A DNA stretch of 10,971 nt from an uncultured Clostridia bacterium (GCA_934292955.1 CAKQXZ010000070.1:1-10971); one strand, 5' to 3'; shown: positions 1-5,969, counted from the first letter of the stretch. Notes: generated by a model not told the origin, from the sequence alone. Made by a program: numbers and translations.

Positions 1-737
1 GCTTTCTTTTTCTCAACCTTTTTCTTCAGGTCGGCAACGCCGTGTTCGTTGTAGTAGGTATCCAGTTCTTTTTCAAGCCCGTTGGCACTGCGCAACGGAA
101 AGATATAATGAACGCGCTGTTTGAATTCGTTTGCCTTTTCGCGAATGGAAAGTTTAAGCGTTTCGTACTTGACGACAATCTCTTTTTCTTTAGCAAACTT
201 CTTGATTTTCGCAACCAACTTGAACGAATAGATATTATCGAGAACAAACACACCGAAGAACATTCCTATAATGAACGAGTACATAATGTTCGCGGTAAAC
301 CAGTTAACCATTCCGAGTATTGCCTTATGCACGAAAAAGTAATACACCGCGCCGAGAATACCCCAAAAAAGAGTAAACAGCGGGCAGATAATTCCCTGAA
401 TATTGCCTTTTCTGTCGGAATAATCCCACAGTTTAACCTTCATTCCTTTAATGAAAATCAACCCGGTGATATATTCGACCAAAGTCATAAGCACGGTAAT
501 AAGAGCAATCACAAAAATATCGCGCAATATTTTATTTTCGATAAACGAATAATCTATACTGCAAACGCAGAACAGAAAAAGCAACCCTATTCCGTAAAGC
601 GGCAGATAAGGTCCCACTAAAAACCCGGGGTTAATCCATTTTTTATGTACAAGTCTGCGGAATATAAGTTCTATACACCAGCCCGTCATGCTTCCTATAC
701 AAAACAGAAACGTCAGAACAAGAAAAATTTCCATCAT
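1..737 (-). CDS. PF06541-type multi-pass membrane protein (putative ABC-transporter type IV), C-terminus cut by window
   Basis: The minus strand reads open for 245 codons from ATG at 737 to the window edge; the true C-terminus lies outside. Visible: about five hydrophobic segments (near residues 4-22, 42-60, 73-97, 115-137 and 148-168), then a charged helical tail rich in Lys and Glu from residue 175. Residues 19-50 carry the family signature: GW, an acidic residue, then INPGFLVGPYLPLYGIG. LVEYITG follows at 86-92. This matches the small membrane proteins of PF06541, named putative ABC-transporter type IV, although no ATPase lies nearby and the biochemical role is unknown to me. An in-frame TAG lies just upstream, so the start is one of two adjacent ATGs (737 or 734). 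A GGAG lies 2 nt before the first and 5 nt before the second, so 734 may be the one used. The plus-strand open frame over this region is a shadow. Confidence 0.8.
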   Translation of the reverse strand, partial: MMEIFLVLTFLFCIGSMTGWCIELIFRRLVHKKWINPGFLVGPYLPLYGIGLLFLFCVCSIDYSFIENKILRDIFVIALITVLMTLVEYITGLIFIKGMKVKLWDYSDRKGNIQGIICPLFTLFWGILGAVYYFFVHKAILGMVNWFTANIMYSFIIGMFFGVFVLDNIYSFKLVAKIKKFAKEKEIVVKYETLKLSIREKANEFKQRVHYIFPLRSANGLEKELDTYYNEHGVADLKKKVEKKK

Positions 738-808
738 GGCTCCGATGCCCTATAAGCGGCGAAAAAATCACGAACGCTTCAGTAGCACTTAGTCTTTTGT
801 TTTACTCG

Positions 809-817
809 ATTATACCA
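809..817 (-). promoter_or_regulatory. Extended -10 promoter for the PF06541-type gene
   Basis: Reading the minus strand, TGGTATAAT (TG at 817-816, TATAAT at 814-809) is a perfect sigma-A -10 with the TGn extension. The -35 region (TCGATT at 17-nt spacing) is poor, as is common for extended -10 promoters. It would give a 5' UTR of about 65 nt before the ATG at 737. A short inverted repeat, CGAT-AAAAA-ATCG, lies at 824-836 over the -35 region. Confidence 0.5.
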
Positions 818-889
818 CATTGCCGATAAAAAATCGACTTTTTTTCGCATAAATATCTATTTACTCATATTGTAATTTATGTTTTTAAC

Positions 890-918
890 TTGACATATTC
901 CGCAATATCCGTTAAAAT
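890..918 (+). promoter_or_regulatory. Sigma-A promoter reading toward the Myb-like gene
   Basis: TTGACA at 890-895, exactly 17 nt, then TAAAAT at 913-918: 6/6 and 5/6 matches to the vegetative consensus. It points right. The first credible gene downstream starts at 1237, which implies a 5' UTR of about 310 nt containing repeats A1 and B1. I see no better promoter between 930 and 1230. It is divergent from the minus-strand promoter at 809-817. Confidence 0.65.
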
Positions 919-997
919 GTCTATGACTTGAAATATTCAACGCCAAATCGTATTCAATAACCATACCAACCTTTCGCACGCTCCAACGCCGCGCTTT

Positions 998-1057
998 CGT
1001 CATCCTGAGACTTACCCCTTGACCTACTTACGAAGGATCCAGGCGCGCAGCGCCGCA
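998..1057 (+). repeat. Intergenic repeat family A, copy 1
   Basis: Begins CGTCATCCTGAG and ends CTTACGAAGGATCCAGGCG plus a small hairpin and CCGCA. ATCCT near the start can pair with AGGAT (1034-1038), and the end forms GGCGC-GCA-GCGCC (1042-1054). The same frame occurs at 1834, 2016, 3636 and 3866, always in this orientation. The stretch 738-1236 has no gene: it holds the divergent promoters, this copy and copy B1. Confidence 0.85.
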
Positions 1058-1088
1058 CTTTCCAATCATCTTGCGAAAGCTTGTGTTC

Positions 1089-1160
1089 TTAATCGTAACG
1101 CAATCAATCTTCGCTTTCCCCCTTTTGGGGAGAGTGGCACGCAAGTGCCGAGAGAGGACT
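1089..1160 (+). repeat. Intergenic repeat family B, copy 1
   Basis: Head TTAATCGTAACGCAATCAAT, then a C-run/G-run hairpin (CCCCC-TTTT-GGGG, 1118-1130), a second hairpin GGCAC-GCAA-GTGCC (1136-1149) with a GNRA-type loop, and the tail GAGAGGACT. Related copies lie at 1903, 3501 and 3737. The sequence after it (1160-1200) ends in TCCCGTCA like the linkers that precede A copies elsewhere, but the A repeat itself is missing, as if lost. Confidence 0.85.
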
Positions 1161-1236
1161 ATAAGCCCCTACACACGCGCAATCTATTCCATTCCCGTCA
1201 CGCACATTCAAATAAACATAAAAAGGAAACGCCACT

Positions 1237-1713
1237 ATGAAAAAGTTCGAAAAAATCAACGCATTATCGCAAACATACAAAGAAATGAGCGAAAACGCCA
1301 GACAGAAAGGCAAAGACTATCAGATTTACGAAGACGGAGCGCGCTATCTTTTCGAGTACGCCAAACTGTTATACAAAAAAGAAGAAAACGAAAAACTTTC
1401 AAAAGTCAACACCAAGTGGACGGAAAAAGAAGACGAAAAACTTAAAGCCGAATACAAAAAGGGCTGGAAAGTCGCCCGCATGGCAAAAGCGCACTCGCGC
1501 AATCTCAGCGGCATAGTCGCCCGGCTTATAAAACTCGGACTTATCACCGACGACGGCGAAAACAGCAACAAACGCTGGAGCGACGAAGAAGACAACCTGC
1601 TCATTCTCGAAGCCGAAAAGAAAGTTCGACTCGAGCAAATGGCTCAATCTCACCAGCGCAGTATGAGCAGCATTTTATCCAGGCTCGAAAAACTCGGTTA
1701 CGACATCGGCTGA
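1237..1713 (+). CDS. Small protein with two Myb/SANT-like helix-turn-helix repeats
   Basis: 158 residues. The N-terminal 55 residues are helical and charged with no motif I recognise. Two related units follow, at about 59-102 and 111-156. Each opens with an aromatic/acidic signature (KWTEKEDEKL and RWSDEEDNLL) and ends with a helix of the form R-x-L/M-S-x-I-x-x-RL-x-KLG. This is the layout of bacterial SANT/Myb-like repeats, usually taken as DNA binding, so a small DNA-binding or regulatory protein is the best inference. Start: ATG preceded by AAAGGA with 9-nt spacing; no better upstream start. It is the only convincing plus-strand gene here and is flanked by intergenic repeats, suggesting an accessory gene. 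Transcription probably comes from the promoter at 890-918 and stops at the hairpin at 1756-1786. The target and pathway cannot be read from the sequence. Confidence 0.75.
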   Translation: MKKFEKINALSQTYKEMSENARQKGKDYQIYEDGARYLFEYAKLLYKKEENEKLSKVNTKWTEKEDEKLKAEYKKGWKVARMAKAHSRNLSGIVARLIKLGLITDDGENSNKRWSDEEDNLLILEAEKKVRLEQMAQSHQRSMSSILSRLEKLGYDIG

Positions 1714-1750
1714 TTTTTCCGCACGTCTTAAAAAACTCGGTTACAACATT
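1714..1750 (+). pseudogene. Relic of another Myb-like repeat end, out of frame
   Basis: Immediately after the stop codon, 1718-1750 reads SARLKKLGYNIF in a frame shifted by one relative to the gene. It closely matches the gene's own end (LSRLEKLGYDIG) and the end of its first repeat (VARLIKLGLI). A 14-base match, AAAAACTCGGTTAC, is shared with 1687-1701. It looks like the leftover end of a further repeat unit, lost through a frameshift or a small duplication. Confidence 0.55.
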
Positions 1751-1755
1751 TTTCC

Positions 1756-1786
1756 CCCCGCCCGACCATCTCGGCGGGTTTTCTTT
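1756..1786 (+). terminator. Rho-independent terminator of the Myb-like gene
   Basis: CCCGCC (about 1758-1763) pairs with GGCGGG (1773-1778), and the hairpin is followed by TTTTCTTTT. It lies 45 nt after the stop of the Myb-like gene and reads in the same direction. Confidence 0.7.
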
Positions 1787-1790
1787 TGCC

Positions 1791-1817
1791 TTAATCGTCA
1801 CCCAATCAATCTTCACT
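1791..1817 (+). repeat. Repeat B head without its body, joined to A copy 2
   Basis: These 27 bases match the first 27 bases of B copy 1 (1089-1115) with three differences, but the two hairpins and tail of B are absent. Seventeen bases later, repeat A copy 2 begins. This is a deletion junction or a recombinant between repeat copies. Confidence 0.6.
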
Positions 1818-1833
1818 CCAACGCCGCACTCCC

Positions 1834-1893
1834 CGTCATCCTGAGCCTCGCTCACTTGCCCTACTTACGAAGGATCCAGGCGCTTGCGCCGCA
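1834..1893 (+). repeat. Intergenic repeat family A, copy 2
   Basis: CGTCATCCTGAG at the start, TACGAAGGATCCAGGCG in the middle, and the terminal hairpin GGCG-CTTG-CGCC. The variable part contains GAGC-CTC-GCTC (from 1843), a small hairpin of its own. The stretch 1714-2219 has no intact gene and holds the Myb relic, a terminator, repeats A2, B2 and A3, and the terminator of the permease remnant. Confidence 0.85.
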
Positions 1894-1902
1894 TTCTTTC
1901 CA

Positions 1903-1962
1903 CAATCAAACCTTGCCTTCCCCGCTTGGGGAAGGTGTCGGCCTCGCCGACGGAAGAGGACT
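1903..1962 (+). repeat. Intergenic repeat family B, copy 2
   Basis: Hairpin 1 is CCTTCCCC-GCTT-GGGGAAGG (1916-1935, 8 bp). Hairpin 2 is GTCGGC-CTC-GCCGAC (1937-1951, 6 bp). The tail is GAAGAGGACTA. Hairpin 2 has a different sequence from copy 1 but an intact stem. Confidence 0.85.
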
Positions 1963-2015
1963 ATTAAAGCAAATCTTCCCGCGCTGTAAATTCTTATCGC
2001 GTTAACCACATCTCC

Positions 2016-2072
2016 CGTCATCCTGAGACTCACCCCTTGCTCTACTTACGAAGGATCCAGGCGATAGCCGCA
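2016..2072 (+). repeat. Intergenic repeat family A, copy 3
   Basis: CGTCATCCTGAGACT at the start and TCTACTTACGAAGGATCC in the middle, with a shortened terminal hairpin GGC-GATA-GCC (2060-2069). It is preceded by a linker (about 1963-2015) ending CCACATCTCC that recurs before copies 4 and 5. Confidence 0.85.
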
Positions 2073-2151
2073 CGACCCGCAACGCCGCACCCAAGCATTC
2101 AATAATCACGCCAACCTATCCGCCCGTCCACTCCAATAAATCGCACATCAC

Positions 2152-2186
2152 AAAAAAAAGACGATAATCTTCTTAAGACTATCGCC
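2152..2186 (-). terminator. Terminator of the AraC/permease-remnant transcript
   Basis: On the minus strand, a 12-bp stem (GGCGATAGTCTT with AAGATTATCGTC, two G-U pairs) and a 3-nt loop are followed directly by eight T. It lies 34 nt after the stop of the ABC-2 permease remnant, so transcripts of 3358-2220 probably end here. Confidence 0.85.
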
Positions 2187-2219
2187 CTTATATTCGTGTT
2201 TATGTAAAAATGTATTCTC

Positions 2220-2462
2220 TTATTCCCATCGGAAGAAACATGCAGAGAAAACAGAACAAACAGCGGTAACTCCAAGCATTACACAGATCGGTAACAGTAT
2301 ATTACCCGCGCCAATGCCGAGAAACATATTTTTCATCATCGTTAGTCTCTGTGTTAAAGGAAACACACTGACGACGCGTTGCATTGCCTTTTGCATAACT
2401 TCAATCGGAAGCGTCGTTCCCGAAAGGACAAGCATCGGGAAATAAAGAACACACGTAATCAC
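2220..2462 (-). pseudogene. C-terminal remnant of an ABC-2 type transporter permease
   Basis: The 80 codons start at GTG 2462 with no proper ribosome binding site and a TAA three codons upstream. The sequence contains YFPMLVLSGTTLPIEVMQKA, a typical motif before the last membrane helices of ABC-2 (DrrB-like) permeases, then FPLTQRLTMMKNMFLGIG and a final hydrophobic helix ending FFRWE. Whole permeases of this type are about 240-380 residues with five or six helices, so only the last two or so are left. The remnant begins 11 nt after the stop of the AraC-type gene and runs to a strong terminator. The deletion joint therefore lies between 2462 and 2474 or within the regulator. I infer a decayed drug-efflux-type transporter. 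A functional short membrane protein is possible but unlikely. Confidence 0.7.
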
Positions 2463-2473
2463 ACTTGCTTAGC

Positions 2474-3358
2474 TCATTTCCGAATTCTCCTGACTGCCCT
2501 TAACTCGATATACCCGCGCTGCCCACGGGGTTCTAATTGAATGCGCGGATTTTCGTCATCCCAACAATAACCGATTACGGACGGATCATAACCGTCCATC
2601 GCCGCCTGCACGGTGCGGATAGCTTCGCAATAATCTTCTTCGCGGAAAGATGGTCCCTGAAACATAAGATATTCTGCTTCGGGCAGATGAATGGTATCAA
2701 ATCCTTCCGGAATGATTCCCTTGTAGTCGGTTTCGACTTCCACGCCCTGCACATAGGTAGATGTATTCGGCTTTTTATATTTTTCCGGCAGCCACATGGA
2801 AATCGGTTCTCCGCAGAGCGACTTCATGCTCATAAGAATACCCCAAACGTCACAACTGACTTCCTCGCAGTACGGAAAATAGTCCGCAGCCTGCTTGCCG
2901 CGTTTGATAATGCACAGGCGTTCCGGCTTGCGGATAACCTGTATAAAAATAGGTTGAATGTTTGACACGTTGATGTTCTCCTTTTTTAGTTCTCGATATT
3001 TTGCACCGTAAGGAATAAAGAAGGTGACAGGAACGGGATTTTTCATATAGTCGCTCGGATTCAGCCCGAATTCTCTGTAAAATGCGCGCGTAAAGGTATC
3101 CGCATTAGAAAATCCTGCGTCAAACGCCGCGTCAATGACTTTAACATTACCGTTTTTTAGTTGTTTTGCCGCCTGCGTAAGCCGATACTTGCGAATATAC
3201 TCAGTCGGAGTCAACCCGAGAGAGTCGCGAAACAACCTATAAGCATACCATGGAGAAAACAACGATGCGCGCGCCAAGTCCGACAAATTGATTTCTTCCG
3301 CATTATGCTTTTCGATATAATCCTGCATCCGCTGGACAGCCAATACCTGTTCTTTCAT
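2474..3358 (-). CDS. AraC-family regulator with C-terminal GyrI-like effector-binding domain
   Basis: 294 residues from the chosen start. The N-terminal part (about residues 5-105) is a double helix-turn-helix of the AraC type: LSDLARASLFSPWYAYRLFRD, then IDAAFDAGFSNADTFTRAFYREFGLNPSDY. The rest (about 130-290) resembles GyrI-like small-molecule binding domains, as in Rob/BmrR-type sensors, with an acidic/aromatic segment PEAEYLMFQGPSF. Such proteins usually sense hydrophobic compounds and activate efflux or resistance genes. The frame stays open to an ATG at 3382, but that codon overlaps the -10 box, whereas the ATG at 3358 has AAGGAG 10 nt upstream. I therefore place the start at 3358. Downstream on the same strand lies an ABC-2 permease remnant, so the usual efflux target may be lost. 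The gene lies between repeat blocks, suggesting an accessory origin. Confidence 0.85.
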   Translation of the reverse strand: MKEQVLAVQRMQDYIEKHNAEEINLSDLARASLFSPWYAYRLFRDSLGLTPTEYIRKYRLTQAAKQLKNGNVKVIDAAFDAGFSNADTFTRAFYREFGLNPSDYMKNPVPVTFFIPYGAKYRELKKENINVSNIQPIFIQVIRKPERLCIIKRGKQAADYFPYCEEVSCDVWGILMSMKSLCGEPISMWLPEKYKKPNTSTYVQGVEVETDYKGIIPEGFDTIHLPEAEYLMFQGPSFREEDYCEAIRTVQAAMDGYDPSVIGYCWDDENPRIQLEPRGQRGYIELRAVRRIRK

Positions 3359-3368
3359 ATCTCTTTTG

Positions 3369-3374
3369 CTCCTT
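3369..3374 (-). promoter_or_regulatory. Ribosome binding site that sets the AraC start
   Basis: AAGGAG on the minus strand, followed by 10 nt and ATG at 3358. The alternative ATG at 3382 lies upstream of this site, has no Shine-Dalgarno of its own and would fall before the expected transcription start. Confidence 0.75.
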
Positions 3375-3382
3375 ACAGGCAT

Positions 3383-3413
3383 ATTATATCGCAGAAAAAA
3401 ATTTTTTTCTCGA
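3383..3413 (-). promoter_or_regulatory. Promoter of the AraC-type gene
   Basis: TATAAT at 3388-3383 is a perfect -10. The -35 is weak: TCGAGA at 3413-3408 with 19-nt spacing. Between them lies AAAAAAATTTTTTT, a symmetric A/T tract that may bend DNA. Transcription would start near 3376, leaving a leader of under 20 nt before ATG 3358. Confidence 0.55.
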
Positions 3414-3500
3414 CTTTTCTTGCTCTTTTTTTCAATTCAACAATTTTAATGGCACCCTATTTCAATAAACCATGCGCGTCTCAATATTATTACACCTTTC

Positions 3501-3578
3501 ACAATCAATCTTCGCCTTCGCCCCCTTGGAGAAGGTGGCAGATCGAGCGGCAACGCGAAGATTTGACGGATGCGGACT
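3501..3578 (+). repeat. Intergenic repeat family B, copy 3
   Basis: Head ACAATCAATCTTCGCC. Hairpin 1 is degenerate (CCTTC 3515-3519 with GAAGG 3531-3535). Hairpin 2 is larger: AGATC and GATTT arms enclosing GCG-GCAA-CGC. The tail is GACGGATGCGGACT. The stretch 3383-4040 has no gene and holds the AraC promoter, repeats B3, A4, B4 and A5, and the ypeB terminator. Confidence 0.75.
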
Positions 3579-3635
3579 TAAAAGCCAATCCTTTCGCTCT
3601 GCAAATTTTTTCTACCGCGCGCACCACATATCTCC

Positions 3636-3695
3636 CGTCATCCCGAGACTTGCCTCTTGCCCAGCCTACGAAGGATCCAGGCGCCCCGCGCCGCA
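3636..3695 (+). repeat. Intergenic repeat family A, copy 4
   Basis: Starts CGTCATCCCGAG (one change from the others), continues CCTACGAAGGATCCAG and ends with the hairpin GGCGC-CCC-GCGCC (3680-3692). The preceding linker, ending TACCGCGCGCACCACATATC, is nearly identical to the one before copy 5. Confidence 0.85.
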
Positions 3696-3736
3696 CGTTT
3701 AATAAATAAGCAAACTTGTTACTTCTTACTTTATGC

Positions 3737-3809
3737 AAGTCAAACTTCGCTTTCCCCTTTTGGGGAGAGTGGATTTTACAAGCTTGCGAGTAAAAGACGA
3801 GAGCGGACT
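3737..3809 (+). repeat. Intergenic repeat family B, copy 4
   Basis: Hairpin 1 is CCCC-TTTT-GGGG (3754-3765). Hairpin 2 is TTTTAC (3774-3779) paired with GTAAAA (3790-3795), unlike copies 1-3 in sequence but still a 6-bp stem. The tail is GACGAGAGCGGACT. Confidence 0.85.
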
Positions 3810-3865
3810 AACAACCCAAATCTTTCCGCTCGGCAAATTTTCTACCGCGCGTACCACATATCTCC

Positions 3866-3925
3866 CGTCGTCCTGAGAATTGCTCCCTTGCCCTACTTAC
3901 GAAGGATCCAGGCGCTTGCGCCGCA
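3866..3925 (+). repeat. Intergenic repeat family A, copy 5
   Basis: CGTCGTCCTGAG at the start, CCCTACTTACGAAGGATCCA in the middle, and the terminal hairpin GGCG-CTTG-CGCC (3911-3922). It is followed by ATTCAATAATCACGCCAA, a tail also present after copy 3 (2096-2114) and in weaker form near 952-970. Confidence 0.85.
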
Positions 3926-3982
3926 TTCAATAATCACGCCAATCTTCTCCCCCAACGCCACGCACCCGCCAAAAATCCACAC

Positions 3983-4028
3983 AAAAAAAGCCCGATATAA
4001 GCCGATAATCGACCTATAGCAGGCTTTT
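3983..4028 (-). terminator. Terminator of the sleB-ypeB transcript
   Basis: On the minus strand an outer AGCC/GGCT stem encloses a nearly symmetric 10-bp inner stem (TATAGGTCGA with TCGGCTTATA-type pairing, two G-U) and is followed by seven T. It begins 13 nt after the ypeB stop. AAAAA on the other side could let it act in both directions. Confidence 0.85.
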
Positions 4029-4040
4029 TATTATTTCAAA

Positions 4041-5969
4041 TTAAAGAAGCAACGTTCCCTGATCGGTTCCCACAACCTTAAAAATCTGCAGTTCGCGACC
4101 GTTCAGCGCGTCGATATAAACATAGAAATCGCCGTCGTTCGAGCGGGCAAAAAATTCATAAGCGAGTTTTTCTTTACCCGTACTCAAAGGAATAACCGCA
4201 AGGCGCGAAGTTTCTACCGTAAGGTCTTTATTGAGTTTCGCTTCTGCCTGAGTTACCGTAATTTCAGGCACGTCAATCTTTCTGTCTTTATGGTTCTCAA
4301 GATACTTAGTCGCGTCCATAGCGGCAACTTTACCGCGTTCCATACAAACTTCAACCTTAATCATATCGGCATAAACGATTATATCGTCGTTTTCAACCGA
4401 CACGAAATTCACATAAATCGTGTTGTCGTTTTCGGTCGTCCATACGGGTTTAATCGACTTATAGCCGCACTTTTGCAAGAAATTGGTTGCAATCTCGATG
4501 CATTCGTCTCGATCGAAATTCTTATCTTTGCAATTCATATACCAGTTAAAGGTAACAAGTTTTCCGCTGTCCGAAATCTGTCCGTCAACGCCTACGCCGT
4601 CAGCCTTACCTTCGAGCATATACGTTCTGAACGTTTCGCCTTCCGCGGTTCCCGTAATGTTTACGTCCGAAACGCCGCATTCCGAAAGGAAGTCAGTAAA
4701 CAAATCTTTCGCTTTGTTTTCGTCAATCGGGTTTTCGGTTTTGGTAACGTTACCCGAAGTTTTTTCGGGTTCGTCTGCAAACGGACCGTCATAAATCATC
4801 TTGGGATATTCCACCGCGTTAGACTGCAACTCGTTGAACTTCTTCAGAACGACGTTTTCGTCTTCGCCGTTAAGCAGAGTATTAAAATCGTACCCGTCGC
4901 CCAAAGTTACCGCAAGATCGTTAAGTTCGCTCTTGAGTTCGGCGTTGATTTCCTTAAATCTTGCAATGGTATTTATATCGCTTTCCGAAAGCGAATCCCC
5001 GTCTATAAGTTTGTTATTAAGGTATTTGCCGAAATCCGAAAGTTGGTTTACGAACTTCACGGTATAAAATCTGGAGTCGTCTTCGAGCGGCAAAGTTTCA
5101 AGATCGCCTTCGGCAAGATTAGCCTGAACGACTATATCCGAAAGAATTTTCTGTCTGTTTCCGTTATCCGAAGAAACCGTCAGTTTGCTTAAATTCACGT
5201 CGATGTTGTCAACATATCCTACAAGATCATAGAACGATCTCGCATATGTTCCCGCAAGCATATCGCTGCCGTTACCCGTCATAAACACGTTCCACACGAG
5301 CAGCGTCGCCAGAACAAGACACGAACAGCCCAGCGCGATAACCGCGGCAAGCCACCCGCCTATTCCGTTCGAAGCGCGGCGAACTTTTCTCTGATTTCTT
5401 TCTTTTGCACGTCTTTCTTTTGCCTGCGCCTTGGTCCTTCTCTTTTCGGCAAGCATTTCGGCTTTGAGCTTTCTTCTTTCGGCTTTGGCTTCGGCTCGTC
5501 TTTGTTTTCTTTCGCGCTTCAATTCCAGTTTAGCCTGTTTTTCGTCGGCGATTCGTTTAAGTCTTTCTTCTTTAGATTCGTGCTTTAACATATCGCGACG
5601 AGCAAGTCTTTCTTCTTTCTTTTTTATCTTAAGTTCTTTAATAGCCTGTTTACGCTCTTTAGACGCAGTCTTTTTCTCTTCGGCGGCTTTTTTCTTTTCC
5701 GCTTTCTTCTGCGCCTTTTCTTCTGCCTTTCTTATACGCATTTCGGCTCGTTCTTCTTCGCGCTTCTGCTTTTCGGCAAGAATAGCCGCTTTGTCTTTCT
5801 GTTTATTTACAGCCGATTTTTTATTATCGGTCTTTTTTGCGGTCTTGCCTTTCGCATTTTCGCTCTTTTTAACGTTCTTTACTTTTGCGGTGTCTTCGGA
5901 AAGATTTTGCGTCCCGTTATCCGCAATGTTTTCGGTTTTTTCTATAGCGTTATTCTTTTTTTCCTGCAT
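4041..5969 (-). CDS. ypeB: Germination protein YpeB with a long charged N-terminal extension
   Basis: 642 residues. YpeB is the partner of SleB: the two are deposited together in the spore and protect each other until cortex hydrolysis. Layout: residues 1-202 almost entirely Lys, Glu, Ala and Arg, probably coiled coil; a membrane helix at 204-229; the YpeB N-terminal helical region at 235-400, ending with YPKMIYDGPFAD (388-399); then PepSY-like YpeB repeats at about 415-480, 485-556 and 568-632. The usual length is near 450 with the membrane helix close to the start, so roughly 200 residues are extra. The positive-inside rule puts them in the forespore cytoplasm. Directly downstream of sleB with an 11-nt gap; its ribosome binding site (AAGGAGAG) overlaps the sleB stop. 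ATG at 5969 is the only well-placed start. A long plus-strand open frame here is a shadow. Confidence 0.92.
   Translation of the reverse strand: MQEKKNNAIEKTENIADNGTQNLSEDTAKVKNVKKSENAKGKTAKKTDNKKSAVNKQKDKAAILAEKQKREEERAEMRIRKAEEKAQKKAEKKKAAEEKKTASKERKQAIKELKIKKKEERLARRDMLKHESKEERLKRIADEKQAKLELKRERKQRRAEAKAERRKLKAEMLAEKRRTKAQAKERRAKERNQRKVRRASNGIGGWLAAVIALGCSCLVLATLLVWNVFMTGNGSDMLAGTYARSFYDLVGYVDNIDVNLSKLTVSSDNGNRQKILSDIVVQANLAEGDLETLPLEDDSRFYTVKFVNQLSDFGKYLNNKLIDGDSLSESDINTIARFKEINAELKSELNDLAVTLGDGYDFNTLLNGEDENVVLKKFNELQSNAVEYPKMIYDGPFADEPEKTSGNVTKTENPIDENKAKDLFTDFLSECGVSDVNITGTAEGETFRTYMLEGKADGVGVDGQISDSGKLVTFNWYMNCKDKNFDRDECIEIATNFLQKCGYKSIKPVWTTENDNTIYVNFVSVENDDIIVYADMIKVEVCMERGKVAAMDATKYLENHKDRKIDVPEITVTQAEAKLNKDLTVETSRLAVIPLSTGKEKLAYEFFARSNDGDFYVYIDALNGRELQIFKVVGTDQGTLLL

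Noticed and set aside
42..620. Plus-strand protein of 192 codons at the left edge
   Set aside because: It lies opposite a membrane protein with clear PF06541 motifs and has no recognisable domain or ribosome binding site.
998..3925. CRISPR array
   Set aside because: Repeats are about 60-75 bp, come in two families, vary in sequence and spacing, and include genes between copies. No cas genes are present.
3161..4019. Several plus- and minus-strand open frames over the third repeat block
   Set aside because: They are made of repeats A and B read in different frames, lack ribosome binding sites and show no protein features.
4290..5192. Plus-strand protein of 300 codons
   Set aside because: Shadow of ypeB, whose domains and operon context are clear.
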